The translations under genes and the position numbers were made by a program. From Larix kaempferi (Eukaryota; Streptophyta; Pinopsida; Pinales; Pinaceae), in assembly GCA_027924585.1 (NCBI GenBank), contig BSBM01000179.1:17089001-17153000 (forward strand): a DNA stretch of 64,000 nucleotides, read 5' to 3'. Positions 34,930-46,528 of this stretch are shown one piece after another (position 1 is the first letter of the stretch; each line of letters starts with the position of its first letter). The notes beneath the pieces were generated by a model. The model was not told the origin of the DNA. It worked only from the letters and a program-made list of their open reading frames with translations, and made no database searches.

Positions 34930-36470
34930 TTAAAATGTAGTTAGTATCAACTTTAACACACCATGTGCATAAAAGATATTTAACAAAATAGGGTTACATG
35001 ATTCTTGTCTTTCCACAACGACAGCCTGAATAAAATCAACAACCTTACCCAAATAATGACACTTAAATGAGAATGGAAACTCCCTCTGTGGTGTACTTGC
35101 ATGTCCATCAAAGTTCAGATTAGCCAGAAAGATGGTTGCAAATGTAGATGCTACAAATTTGGAAGCATGACTGACAGTGGGAGAATCGTAACGACGACGA
35201 GAGGGAAGATGCATCACATTTCCTAGTTCTGAAAACAAATGACTTCTATGAAATGACAATGACCTTAATATCTCATAGAAAAAAGCATGGAGTGACTTTT
35301 GCTTATTGCCTTTTGTTTTGCTTCTGGAAGGGCCTTCATCATAATGAGAAGATTGTGGTTGATGAACATAGGCTTGTCGTCCTCGGGTAGAGGAATCAAT
35401 GTTCAACCTTCGTTGAAGCCGATCACGGTGACCAATATCATGAAATAGATGTATTAGATCAAAAAGTCGAGGTTCAACATTCCAAACAAGTTAGATCTTT
35501 ATGAATGAGTTCGCTCATAAGTGTCACAGATGAAGAGAAGATGTCACCACCAAACTTATGGGAATGACTGAATATGAATGATAGGCTTGATGGAAAGGTA
35601 CTCTCCTCTGAGCCTGTGGGCCTTGCTGGGGCATACGTTGTTGATCCCAGTTCCTTGAGTAAGGCCTTGATAAGACACCTTCGAGAATATGGAATTTGTC
35701 CTTTATCATCATCACATGCTGAAGATGCAACATTGGTTTCTGTTGACAACTCCACAACTCTAGTAACCTCGAACTGTAGTCTCTTAATAGTACTGTCTAG
35801 ACCTCCAAGATATCTGAATAGAGTGACTGCTGGATTGCTGTAATACATAAACTTTTGGAGAATCTTAACAACAAAGATGACAAGGTGTGTATGACAAGAA
35901 TTTGTGTCTTTTAGCAAAGGCAGAAGGGCTGGAATCAGTCTAGTTTCTCTCATAGGACTTGGAGAAGTTGATGATGATGTCACATATGCCAGAAAAAAAT
36001 ATAAAGCCCCCTCTAATAGTTCAACAGGATATGCTTCCATAGTAGTCAATGACATGACAACCTTCTACAACAAGCTCAATAAAAACACACGATTTGCTGC
36101 ATTGCTAACAATATTTGGAACATTTAACACCCGACCCCTCTCATGAGATGCAGAGATTACTACAAACTGGTATCCTAAAGCCCAACTAGCAGTTGATCTT
36201 ATGTTATCTGGTATAAAGCTCTCAGATTGCAACACCTTCATCAAATCATTCATAAACTGAGGATCATTTGAAAAAAATGCCCCCAGTTCTTCATGGTTGT
36301 CACTTACTGCATCAATACCATAAAGGCCAAAAGTCTAATGCAACTGAACTTCCCACGAGTGCTCAGAGAAGGAAATGAACGTGTATATCAGATTCGAGTC
36401 CATAAAGAAAACTTGAGCTCACCGGGTATCTGATATTTATCAATTAACTCCTTTAGAACGACCATATCTT
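34930..36470 (-). pseudogene. UPL1/2-like: UPL1/UPL2-type HECT E3 ubiquitin ligase pseudogene, N-terminal ARM-like region
   Basis: UPL1 and UPL2 are very large plant HECT ubiquitin ligases whose N-terminal half carries the DUF908 and DUF913 armadillo-like domains. The minus strand reads parts of that half in order. First is ELKFSLWTRI then YTRSF-SL (36420-36310, with a TGA replacing an Arg codon), then a one-base shift into DNHEELGAFFSNDPQFMNDL. ASHERGRVLNVPNIVSNAAN follows at about 36150-36100. At 36055-35474 are RLIPALLPLLKDTNS, YSNPAVTLFRYLGGLD, TGSEESTFPSSLSFIF and VTLMSELIHKDLTC. After a stop and a loss of sequence, 35406-34930 has HAFFYEILRSLS, SHASKFVASTFATIFLANLN and ESCNPILLNIFYAHGV. 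The HECT domain is absent. Stops, a frameshift and a deletion mark a pseudogene. The lack of obvious introns within it would fit a partly processed copy. Confidence 0.85.
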
Positions 36471-38594
36471 TTGGTTGTAGATGCAAATATTGACCCCAAG
36501 GTTTACATTGATTCTTTCAAGGGTTTAGATGATCAAATACATTCATAGGATGTACAATACCAATATAATGAAATACTATAAGAATAACTTCTACATAGTT
36601 GCAATATTACTTTTGGAGTTTATATGGTTCCAGCTACAAGATTTGCACCTATAACCTCCAAAACCTGTAACTGACCTCCAAAATATGGCTCAGGAACCTT
36701 TCAAAACTAGACACTGTCTCAAGATAGGGAATAAAAAGATGAATGTGATGCTCCCAAGGTAAACATCCACATCACTATGAACTTGTAGAAACTAAATGTT
36801 GCCATAGTTGAAGGCATGGAAAGAAGTAGTGGAATCCAAAAGCTGACCATGATTGATAATGGATTTTTCTCATTGTCCCAACAATGTAGATCCTGTCTGC
36901 ATTTGTGTTGAGTTCATGTAGAACCTAGAATTTGGAAGTAGGAGATAGAATTCATAGTCGGCGTGAGGGAAAGAATATTCTAGATGATTCGAGCTAATAT
37001 TGAACTTTCTGCAAGTGAAAAACACTGAACTCTCTGGAGAAAAAGGGGAGTTGAGGGAAAAGGGAGTCAAATAAAGATATCATTCTTTGCACAAATTTAC
37101 AAAACACTAGCTATTGGTAACAGTCTAGGGTAGAAGCTATGGGCTAATAGACCTTACAATTACATTTAGTAGAGACATGCATAAGTGTATCAATGTGGAT
37201 GTAATTGTATATTAAGATATACATGTGTCATTTTTTCTGTCTTTCCCTTGATTCAAACGGAATAACCTTTAGCCTTCTACAAATATTGCTTGTATAACAA
37301 GAGAGGCCATTTTCCCCATTTTCACTATACTCATGGTTGCAGAACAATGACTTCATGAGTAACAACAAAAGAAAATATTATGGCCCCCTGGATCAATCAA
37401 TAGGTTTTGAATATAACAAGTTGGTCAGTGCCCCTCCGAGTCATATCTTCTATAATAACATTCAGACCCCGAACTGTCTCTTCACCTCAATTATCTTCCC
37501 ATAGTAGGGAGGTGTGAAAGATGCATTAGTTTAAAACTTACAAATCATGTCTGAAATCTCAATTGCTGGACATTACATGATGACAAGTTAAAAATTGCTC
37601 TGGAAAAGTAAAAAACCATAGCCATGTTAGCTTAGTAATTGGATTTCCTTCTGATCCTAAATGATCTCTTTCTATGTTACCATAAATGAGAAACATGAAA
37701 CCAAACATGAAATGGCAATGGATTTGGTTATGTATATATTCTTTATAAAAATATGTAAATCTAAAATTGAAAGAACTAGAAAAGAGCAAAGCATTGGAGG
37801 ATAAACTAACCCAACAGGAGTTTCAATGGCTTGATAATTTTATCACGTTGAGGCCCTAGTTAATAAACAAGAAAAAAAAATCCAACAAAGACTTAAGATT
37901 TCCAGGAGTGATTTCATGGTCTCATACTATAGGTTTGATTATTAACAGACTACTCAGTTTGCATTTGGAATGTTTTTTCTGGTTGCAAGTTTGTGTTGAG
38001 AGCTTAATTCTTGGGTGTAATCAAAATGTCCAATAGATAACAAATTGTACTATATTTTTATAGCCAAATTGTACTCCACTTTATTGATGGTTTTTGAGTT
38101 TCATATTTGAACATATAGCATAGTTTCCTTTTACCTCATTTGCAAACATTTGCAGGTACGTTAAGAGCAGAAGTGATCAACAGCTAATGAAATCCAGGAG
38201 TGCAAATGAAATAGATACTTGCAAACCTTAAGCAATAATTGGTAATGGTATCCCAATTATTCCTTGTGGAATCATAGCTTGGAGTTTGTTTAATGATACT
38301 TGCATAATCTCTAGAGGGGGCACATCACTTCTAGTGAACAAGAAATATATTTATTGGAAAAGTGATTGTGAACATAAACTTGGAAATTAAACATGTTTAT
38401 CCCAATAATTTTCAGAATGGAACTCTGATTGGTGGTGCTAGTCTAAATGCATCAATACCTGTAAGTGTTATCCTTATTTATGTCCTTTACAAAGTAGGCT
38501 AGTTGACTGATTTTGTTTAAGAGGTTTGTAAATACTAGGCTATTTTTTTTTTTAATATACCCCACAAACCTTTGTAGGGTGAATGAAGTCAAAT
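36471..38594. other. Unassigned sequence
   Basis: No recognisable gene or element, except the possible microexon at 38416-38460. The short ORFs at 36870-37070 and 37559-37789 lack family features. Confidence 0.4.
38416..38460 (+). other. Possible orphan microexon (NGTLIGGASLNASIP)
   Basis: Forty-five bases in frame, preceded by a pyrimidine-rich AATTTTCAG acceptor and followed by a consensus GTAAGTG donor. The peptide IGGASL resembles Gly-rich loops of several enzymes, but I cannot assign it. It could be a chance pairing of splice-like signals. Confidence 0.25.
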
Positions 38595-39215
38595 AGTCAA
38601 AAACACTTCTAGCTTTCTCCATTAAGGCATTTCAAGACCAAACCTTCTAACAGATGGTTGAATAGGGTGTAAGCATTATGTTTCAAAGGACATTAGTCAG
38701 GATTATGCTGGTTAACCTTAATACTCCTAAATTCCATTCCCTCGGTCCACCAGAATGTTTCTACCGTATGAAAATATATTTTGGACCTAACATTTAACTT
38801 CAACGTACCAACTTCAGAAATAATTGTTCATATAGAATATAGATTTGTGACATTTTCCCTTCTTGCTATTGGAAAGAAAACACAGAGCATTGGTAATAAT
38901 GAAATCCCCAACCAGAGGAATAAACATCTCCGTCGGAGATACAAATAAAATACAATAATAATAATATAAAATACAACTGAATATCTTCCGAAGTTACAAT
39001 TACATTAACACTATCAGTTGTTCCTATCACCTACAGACTATATTATTGTTGTAGCAGCTAATTGAAGTGATGTTGTGTTTGTAACAGTTCTCCAATTCAA
39101 ATTCGATAGCCCAGGTCAGAAATAAATGCATTTCCTATTGTTATTGCTAATTCTGTTCATGTTAAAGTGTTGCCGTTCTTAGCATTTATGGTCGTTGTTT
39201 TACATTGGAAGCGTG
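38595..39215 (+). repeat. Segment X, left copy
   Basis: A 621-bp stretch beginning AGTCAAAAACACTTCTAGC and ending ACATTGGAAGCGTG, directly before LTR H. It matches 47509-48131 in the same orientation with scattered substitutions. No coding signal. Confidence 0.9.
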
Positions 39216-39219
39216 TTGT

Positions 39220-40206
39220 TGTTCAGGATTTTAACCTTATAGCGAGGAGTGGACACTACCAACTTGGGGGGGGGGGGTTGACAGGTAAACACATTAATTG
39301 TATTGCATTTAGTTACTACAAAAGAAAGAGATCGAGATTGAAAGAAGTACCTCTTATTGACGGCTGGTCCTAGCTTTCGCTTGATCTCCCACTTAATCTT
39401 TTGCTTGACGAACCTGCAACACAAAAGATACCTTCCTCAGCGTATCTTCGATATAATAAATATGATGAAAGAACAAACAACTTGATCATCAAATATAACA
39501 AGATATTAATCTAAATGAATATACAATCTAGTAGACATTCGATTTGGGACAAGAAGGGTGTTTCGACCTTTTTATTGTCAAAGAAACATGAATCAGTACA
39601 ATATACTTGACGTGTAGAGATGCTTCTGCAACCGGATCCTGGGCTCCTGCTCTTTACTCTAACTTGGGAATTCCTCCAGCTTAACAATACCCAAAGCATT
39701 CTTTCCAGGTCTTTCACTTCTTTCTCTTTCTAACCCCTCTCATGGATCCTCCTTATATTTATGGGACAAGGTAGGCAGTTGGATTTGAGAAGTAGTTGAA
39801 TTGGTAGGTTGGGGAAGTTGCAGAACCAAATTCAACTAATCCCAATTCGTCAACTTAATATATTTTTTGATTTCATCTTAAGATGTATGCGGGTTTCATA
39901 CAACAAGAGTAGTGTACAGAGAGCAACTTTTGTGCGCTGCAACACGCATTTACAACATTTTGGGAGATGTACGCTAGTTTTCCTTAGCAAAGTAGAGTAT
40001 TTTTCCAAGGTGTACGCTAGTTTGCTATACAGAGAGGGGCGTACATGTGGTAAAATTAGGAAAAACTACAAGATCTTCAATGGAAGAGTGTACTTCTAGC
40101 AGCAAGTCATCCAGGTCAATCAAACTCTTCAATCCTTAGTGTCCTTTTGTGTGATCAACAAAGCAATGTGATCACGGATAGAGAAGTGCATATTTGACCT
40201 ATAACA
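39220..40206 (-). repeat. Element H 3' LTR
   Basis: On the plus strand from TGTTCAGGATTTTAACC to ACCTATAACA. It includes a G-run at 39267-39276 and CACATTAATTGTATTGCATT. It parallels 46529-47508. Confidence 0.85.
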
Positions 40207-42521
40207 GATGCCCCATAATGTGTGAGGTCAGAGGGAAACGATGGCTGAAATACATTAAAATTCCAAGTCAAAGGAGGAGAAAGAAACCACAGAACCAGGT
40301 CACAAAAACACCTGAAACAACAATCAAGGTCAGCGAGCAATTACAATCTTAACATCATATAGATGTGTAGCATAATACAACATGATCTTAGATACATAAC
40401 TAGTAGATGTATATATAGAGCATGGCCACTGAAATACAAGTGTGGATCTATGTCAAAATGAGAGATCATAGCCATAACAACAAACTGGATCTATGTCTCA
40501 TAAAGAGCCAAAATAAGTGAGGCTCAGTCTTGTGCAGCTTGGGAGATAACATAAATATGGTGATGCTATCAGAGTCCCAAGGTATTCATCCAAACAACCT
40601 AAGGTACAAACCCTGTCCATGCGAATAAATGAGCTGAAGTCAAACATGGGGGGTATCGTTTGAGTACCTGTCATTAATGTATACCGTTAACAAATGTGAG
40701 GGCTTCCATTGATAATGATAATGGGACCCAAGGTACCTAGTACGATCCAACAAGTGTGAATAAGAGGACTTGAAGTCAAACACTTGAGGAACCTGTCGAA
40801 TAAGAGACATTGATGTATTCCCATTATTCAACAGCGAGGGAAACTTCCACTAATGACTGCAATCCCTAAGGTACTAACCAAAACTCTAAACTTCGTTCCC
40901 AGAGCATAATGAGCTGAAGTCGATGTGAAGAAGTTCACTGGAAGGGAGGCATTAATGTATCCTCCATCATCCAACATGAGGAACACTCAAAGGTATGAGC
41001 TGAATGTGGAGTAGGACGAGTAACAAGATGAAACAAACTGACACCGGGATGGCCAACACATGAAGTCAAGGTAAACTGCAGAATGGCCGACACATGCTGT
41101 ATCCTTGAACAATGAGCACGACACAAAGTGACTTAGGTAGTTTTCAACATGAAGGGGAAAATGATATAAGTCTGCGATGTAGGAGACATAACAGACCCTC
41201 CATATGATTGGAAGAATAACCAATCGGGGGAGTACAAACTTGGAGATCAAGTTCAACCCAAGGCCAAAAACTAAAACCCAATTGACATGAAAGACTCAAG
41301 TAGGTGTTGTGTTCAAGGATATGACTGACTGAAACTGCCTTTGAAACTGAAAAAGATGTGATATATCCTTCTTATCGCTTATGCTTTTTGGTAAAAGAAT
41401 GGCCTTCTTGTTGTTTTAATGAGTCCAAGAAAGATAGGAAACTCAATAAGTCCAACCATATAATAAGTTTAACGAGCCCATGGGAGGAAGACTCAAGACC
41501 TTTTTCATTTTTTACAGAGTTCGAAGAAGAGATAGACGAATACTCTATAACACTGATCTCTAGATTTTAATATCGAGCCGAGATCTGTTCTTGCTCGCTG
41601 GTGTTTTATTGCTTAAGGAGTCAGAAAAACTTAAATAATCCTCCATACACTTACTCATGGATTTTAATATCAATCCCGAGTAGGTTAATGCTCGCCGGTG
41701 TTTTCCTGTTTATAGAGTTTGAAAAACTTAAACAATCCTCTATATACCCTCTCGTGGATTTCACATTGAGCCCGAGTAGGTGAATGCTCGCTTGGTGTTT
41801 TCATGTTTCGAGAGCCTGAAAATCCTAAAGAGAGGCTCCAAAAGTCATTTTTCGTACAGTTAGTCCCCTCCCCAGAAAAAGTATAAAACAATGAGAGGAG
41901 AACTCTTCTAGCCACGTATGACTAGAGTATTCCTTTTTTGTAGGTAATCTGCAAAAGTCCGGAAAATGGTTAAACTTATACTTAAGCGGATGTCGCTTCA
42001 AATCCTTTAACGAGTCTGAAAAGAAAACTATACTCGACAATCTTATCATATTTAAAGAGTCAAACAAGAGCGTGAAATAACTCTATAAAGATCTTTTTTC
42101 GTAAAGTTTTAACAAGCCCGAAAATGTAAACTCGTGACCTCCTTACTGTTTTTAGCGAGCTCAAAGGAGATACAAAAAAATGCTCATAACTTCCTTACTG
42201 TTTTTAACGAGCTCGAAGTGAAGATGGAAGAAATGCTCATAGCCTCCTTACTGTTTTTAATGAGCTTGAAGTGAAGGTGGAAGAATTCTCGTAACTTCCT
42301 TACTGTTTTTAACGAGCTCGAAGAAAAGGTGGAAGAATGCTCGTTGGTGGATCAATGTCCAAATGAATAGCATATTGCATTATAGACTCTAGGAAAACTT
42401 CATCAGAGGGAAGTATATTATCCTAGATGGAACACATATCTAAACATTCAAATGGAGTCATCACCTGGTCAATTGCCGGGACCCAGTCTTGAGAAGGTAA
42501 GCATGAATTTAAAGGATTCTT
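40207..42521 (-). other. Element H 3' internal region with tandem repeats, no RT
   Basis: The protease frame continues past its stop for about 60 codons and then dissolves. There are imperfect repeats around GAGCTGAAGTC...TTAATGTAT (40620-40980). A field of roughly 115-bp units with CCCGAGTAGGTTAATGCTCG is at 41560-41810, and the 60-bp array is at 42123-42342. No polymerase motif was found in any frame I read. Confidence 0.65.
42123..42342. repeat. About 60-bp tandem repeat, 4 copies
   Basis: Units contain CTTCCTTACTGTTTTTAACG then AGCTCGAAG and a GGAAGAATGCTC segment. Confidence 0.85.
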
Positions 42522-43802
42522 CTAAGTAGCAATTGGACTCAAGGAACAATATGCCACATAATTTGATTGTGACATGGTAGTTCTTACTAGCGAGGGATAT
42601 ACTTGGTCTATAGTTGGATAATAAGAGGTATCAACAAATGTAAGCTGATCGATAGTGACAATGCTTTCATTGTGAGGAAAATGCATCACCGGAAAGAGCG
42701 TAGACACCATAGCCTGCATAGCATTTATGTAATCATGCCTGAAGATCATATCAAAATCCAGAGGGTCCTTTAAAACCATAAAATCAACTAAGACTGTTTT
42801 TCCACCCAAAGTAATGGGTACTTGAGGGAGGAATCCCAACAGTTTACTAGGTCTTTTATCAAAAGTCAATGGCCAATTAACAGCTGGAACAAGGTTAGGA
42901 AAACCTAAATATCTCCAAGCATAAGGGGATAAGATACTAACAGAGGCTCCTTCATCTACAATACATCGATGAACCGCACAGTTTCCGATATCAACCTTTA
43001 TATGAAAAGGTGTAGCAGAAGGAAGGAGAGGCCCAGTTAGAATATTCCAATCAAAGGAAATGATCCCAGAGCTTGGTAGGGGTTCACTTGGCACATATGA
43101 AGTGCCCCCCACTTCCGAAACATTCGAACTGGTAATGCAGAAGACTTCAGGGACAGGTTCATCAGTCTCCGAAGGACTGATGGGATCGGTTGAAGATTGC
43201 ATCGATTCGATCAATTCACTCTCGGAAGAAAGAGTGGGGTTGACGAAAGATTGCATTGGTTCAACCACTTCATCAACCAAAGGTTGATCCGGCTGTTGGG
43301 AATCTATAGACAATTCAGGAGCAGAAGATCCTTTAGACATGGACCACACTCTCCGCACCTCTAGAATAGCAGGGCACATGTGAGTAAGGTGATCTCCCTT
43401 ACAAAGTTTACAAGGGAACTTTGGCTTGAGTCCTATAAGATTAGACTCCTTTACAACAACAGTACTCTCAACATGACTAGCATTGGATGACAGCTTGCCC
43501 CCAGCATGACTTGCATTGGCTGGTTGCTCAGAAGCAAAAGACTTTTGAACTAAGGACCAAACTATTTGCACTTCTGGAAGTACAGGGCACAAATAGGTCA
43601 GGTGTTCTCCCTCGCAAAACTTACAAGGGAACTTAAGCTTCTGTTTATTATGTTTGTCGACAATGTCAACTTTTTCAGCATGACTTGCAGTGGCTGATTC
43701 AGTGTCTCTAGTATGACTCACAGTAACTGATGACTTGTCATTAATATGACCAACAGTGATCAATGACGTGTCCTCAACATGAGCAACAGTGGTTGAAGAC
43801 AT
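42522..43802 (-). CDS. Element H gag-protease protein (426-codon open frame)
   Basis: This is the longest clean frame in the window. The N-terminal part is made of SH-x-x repeats left over from the upstream array. Two zinc knuckles follow at residues about 60-73, CKFCEGEHLTYLC, and about 130-142, CKLCKGDHLTHMC. Both have three residues rather than the usual four between the second Cys and the His. An acidic Ser/Pro linker leads to a retropepsin-like domain from about residue 245. It has RCIVDEGASVSILSPYAW at its presumed active site, so D-E-G-A stands where D-[ST]-G-A is expected. The later PITLGGKTVLVDFMVL and DFDMIFRHDYINAM fit the rest of the fold. The upstream start is uncertain, since the frame stays open above 43802 until a TAG near 43880. 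It is probably a decayed part of a longer polyprotein. Confidence 0.75.
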   Translation of the reverse strand: MSSTTVAHVEDTSLITVGHINDKSSVTVSHTRDTESATASHAEKVDIVDKHNKQKLKFPCKFCEGEHLTYLCPVLPEVQIVWSLVQKSFASEQPANASHAGGKLSSNASHVESTVVVKESNLIGLKPKFPCKLCKGDHLTHMCPAILEVRRVWSMSKGSSAPELSIDSQQPDQPLVDEVVEPMQSFVNPTLSSESELIESMQSSTDPISPSETDEPVPEVFCITSSNVSEVGGTSYVPSEPLPSSGIISFDWNILTGPLLPSATPFHIKVDIGNCAVHRCIVDEGASVSILSPYAWRYLGFPNLVPAVNWPLTFDKRPSKLLGFLPQVPITLGGKTVLVDFMVLKDPLDFDMIFRHDYINAMQAMVSTLFPVMHFPHNESIVTIDQLTFVDTSYYPTIDQVYPSLVRTTMSQSNYVAYCSLSPIAT

Positions 43803-44300
43803 GCTTTCAGTATGATTTGCATTGACTGAAAGTTTTCTCCCAGCATGACCTCCAGAGGATGGGTAGGTTCCTCCAGCCTAACATTCAAAGGCTGGGTGGG
43901 TGAGTTCAGTATGATTTACAGTGACTGAGCGATTTCTCCCAACATGACCACCTAGAGGTTGGGTAGGTGCCCCCAGCATGACCTTCAAAGGCTGGGTAGC
44001 AAGGTTCAGTATGATTTCCAGTGACTGAGTGAGTTCTCCCAACATGACCACTAGAGGTTGGGTAGGTGCCCCTAGCATGACTTCCAGAGGCTAGGTGACT
44101 TCCCCCTTGCTTTGACATCTTCTTCCTATTCTTCCTAAGTCTATTCCTTTTAGACTACTGGTTACTAGTATTACTACTTTCACCACATAAGGTAGAAGGA
44201 GGAGGAGAAGATGTTACTGGAGAAGCAGGCATAGGGTTTTGATGCTCTTGATGTGAGGTGCTTCTTGAGAAGCATCAGGAGCACGCAAGGCGTTCGGGGT
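43803..44300 (-). pseudogene. Element H gag N-terminal part with 33-residue repeats
   Basis: The frame above the intact ORF continues through three copies of a 99-100-bp repeat at 43807-44104. Its phases are tagged by TCAGTATGATTT at 43807, 43906 and 44006. Each encodes a unit like NHTE...GHAGGTYPTSSGHVGRTHSV. A TAG near 43880 and a one-base loss near 43950 break the frame. The start of gag lies near 44100-44280 in basic sequence (MSKQGG and a preceding KRNRLRKNRKK). Confidence 0.65.
43807..44104 (-). repeat. In-frame 99-100-bp coding repeat, 3 copies
   Basis: Spacings of 99 and 100 bp between successive TCAGTATGATTT marks. The 99-bp period keeps the frame and the 100-bp unit carries the frameshift. 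Confidence 0.88.
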
Positions 44301-46503
44301 GGAAAACAACCAAACCGGTAGCCCTATAGTGAATCACGGAAGATTCAAAGTAGCCATGAAGGGAGTGCTAATGTTCCCAATGAATGGAAAAGCACAAGGA
44401 TCCCCTTGAATATGGGTCCCTTGATTGGTGCTCATCGGGATACTATCCATAGTTTTTGACTCAACGGGCTAGAAAATCTCTAAGGCTGACTAAAAACAAG
44501 TAGCACAAAGAGCACACTACTAAAATTTCCTAAGTAATCAAACCAGGAAAACAATGGAAAATACTCTCGGAAGCAAGTCTGGGATGATTAGGGCCCATAA
44601 CAGACTAACAGAGTATCGACGGTCAGTTACGTGGTGTTCTCCGGAGGTCCACAGGGTGCAAGCGTTTGAATCACCAAATCGACCTCCTGGGATTACTGCC
44701 AAAGGGTTACCTTCCACGTCTGTCCGAGGTGAAGTGGGAATAACCGCCCACTCTACCTGTGTAAAGCCCTAAAGGTCTGATACTAAGGATACCATCAATA
44801 CGAAATAGCCTAGGGGGATAGTCGTCAACCTAGTCGAAACGCATGGGCAGGGTATCAAAGCCCGAAGTCCGAATGGACCCCCGTACTCGAATCAACTCTG
44901 GTTTATGGTTGAGAGGAAAGTGAGGGGATATCCTCAACAATTCCAATATCCCACTGCCTCGTGCTGAACTCTGGTTTGAGTAGAGCATCCCATGACTATT
45001 TGATAGAGATGGATTTACCTAAATGAAAGTCGTACTACGATTGTTGAGTAATGAAGCCAGTTTCGGATCGTTTAAGGTGATTTAAGTCCGTAACTCTAGC
45101 CTTAACTAGTTGATGATGTGTATACCTAAAAAGCAAAATGTTGCTAATAAATTTTATTAATATTTCTTTTTAAGGGCTACTTGTTACTCAAGGGTTGTAA
45201 TGCGGTGTGTGGAATGGTTTGTATGAAAGTAAAGTGCATGTAAAGTAATGCTTTCAAATTCACAAAAAACGTTTTCTCTTTCCATTTATATTCTTTCAAA
45301 AATCGAAAACTAGGCAATCCTAAATAAAAATCTTTTTGTATTTTCTTTTAATATTTCGAAGCAAACTATGCTACCTCAAAACAATGCTAGACCTTACTAC
45401 TAAGCTACTTAAAACAATTTTTTCTTTTTTTCTGATAATTGTAAAAGAAAAAGAATTTGTAAAAGTGCAAGTAAGACCTAAATGTAAAGTGTAAGGAAGA
45501 CTAACACCTAAATGGCTCAAAACAAACAAATCAAACGATTTGAGGAAGACTTGGCTTACCAAGTTTTTGCAAAAGAAAAACTTGAGACTTGGAAACAAAG
45601 TGTAAAAGAGACAAGGAGAAGAAATGCTCGCAATGGAAAGGTAGGCCTAACAGGCTGCTCCTAAGCATCAAAACCCTAAGAAAACACTAAGCCAAGTAAA
45701 GAAGTAAGCAAGCGAACCAAAAAGTGACCTTACCAAACACACATAATCGAAAGAAGACTAACTAGGAGGATTTGACTCACTTGGACTGAACTGAAAAAAC
45801 AATCAGGAAGTATCAAAACCAAGCAACCTTTTGAAAGCAACCCTAAGGACTCAAACTTGAAGGTCAAACCCTAATGGAAATGATAAGACAAAGAGAAAGT
45901 GTGCTATTGTTGTCACAAACAACTAACGATAATGACATAGGTTTGTATGACTGCAACAAGCAACTAGGGCCAGAGTGTACAGCTATGTCCAAAAGAGACT
46001 AGTGCACAAACTTCAAAAAGGGCTAGAAAGCAGCGAAGACACTTAAACAAGGACTCAAGCAAGCAAAAACAAACTAAAAGACATCGGAGAGGCAAACAAG
46101 ACTCAACAGAGACATGGGAGGTCTCAGGGGTCAGTGAAGGAAGCAAATCAACAGGATGGAAAAGAAACCAAAGGCTTGGAAATCAAACCCTAACAGAAAA
46201 TTGGACACTATAGGAAAATACACTATTGTACAATGTAGGAACCAACATACATCAGGAGAGGTACGCTACTGTGCAGTGCAAGGAGGGGTGTTCATCAGGA
46301 AACAAACGCTACTGTAAGTAGGGTAGACTAGTGTACATGCCTCAGAAGGGCACAAACATGCTTTACAATAGTCAACTGAGATGAATCAAGCAAAAAGGAT
46401 AGGTAACACAGACCTACAAGGCCTCTTAGACAATCAAAAAGACTGAAAAATGGGCTGGAAGAACACTTAACTAGGTCTCCTAGAGCCGAAAAACACACGG
46501 TTA
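44301..46503 (-). other. Element H 5' leader
   Basis: About 2.2 kb between primer site and gag with no coding signal on the element strand. The less AT-rich block at 44560-44900 has an unrelated 72-codon ORF on the plus strand. The rest is A-rich on the plus strand. Confidence 0.5.
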
Positions 46504-46522
46504 CTCCCCAACGGAGTCGCCA
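46504..46522 (-). other. Primer-binding site of element H
   Basis: The minus strand reads TGGCGACTCCGTTGGGGAG a few bases from the LTR end. It is unlike the iMet sites of A, B and E. Confidence 0.7.
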
Positions 46523-46528
46523 GTCTAT

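Noticed and set aside
44554-44772. 72-codon plus-strand ORF in the leader of element H
   Set aside because: Opposite strand to the element, no motif, and sits in a less AT-rich block where chance ORFs are longer.
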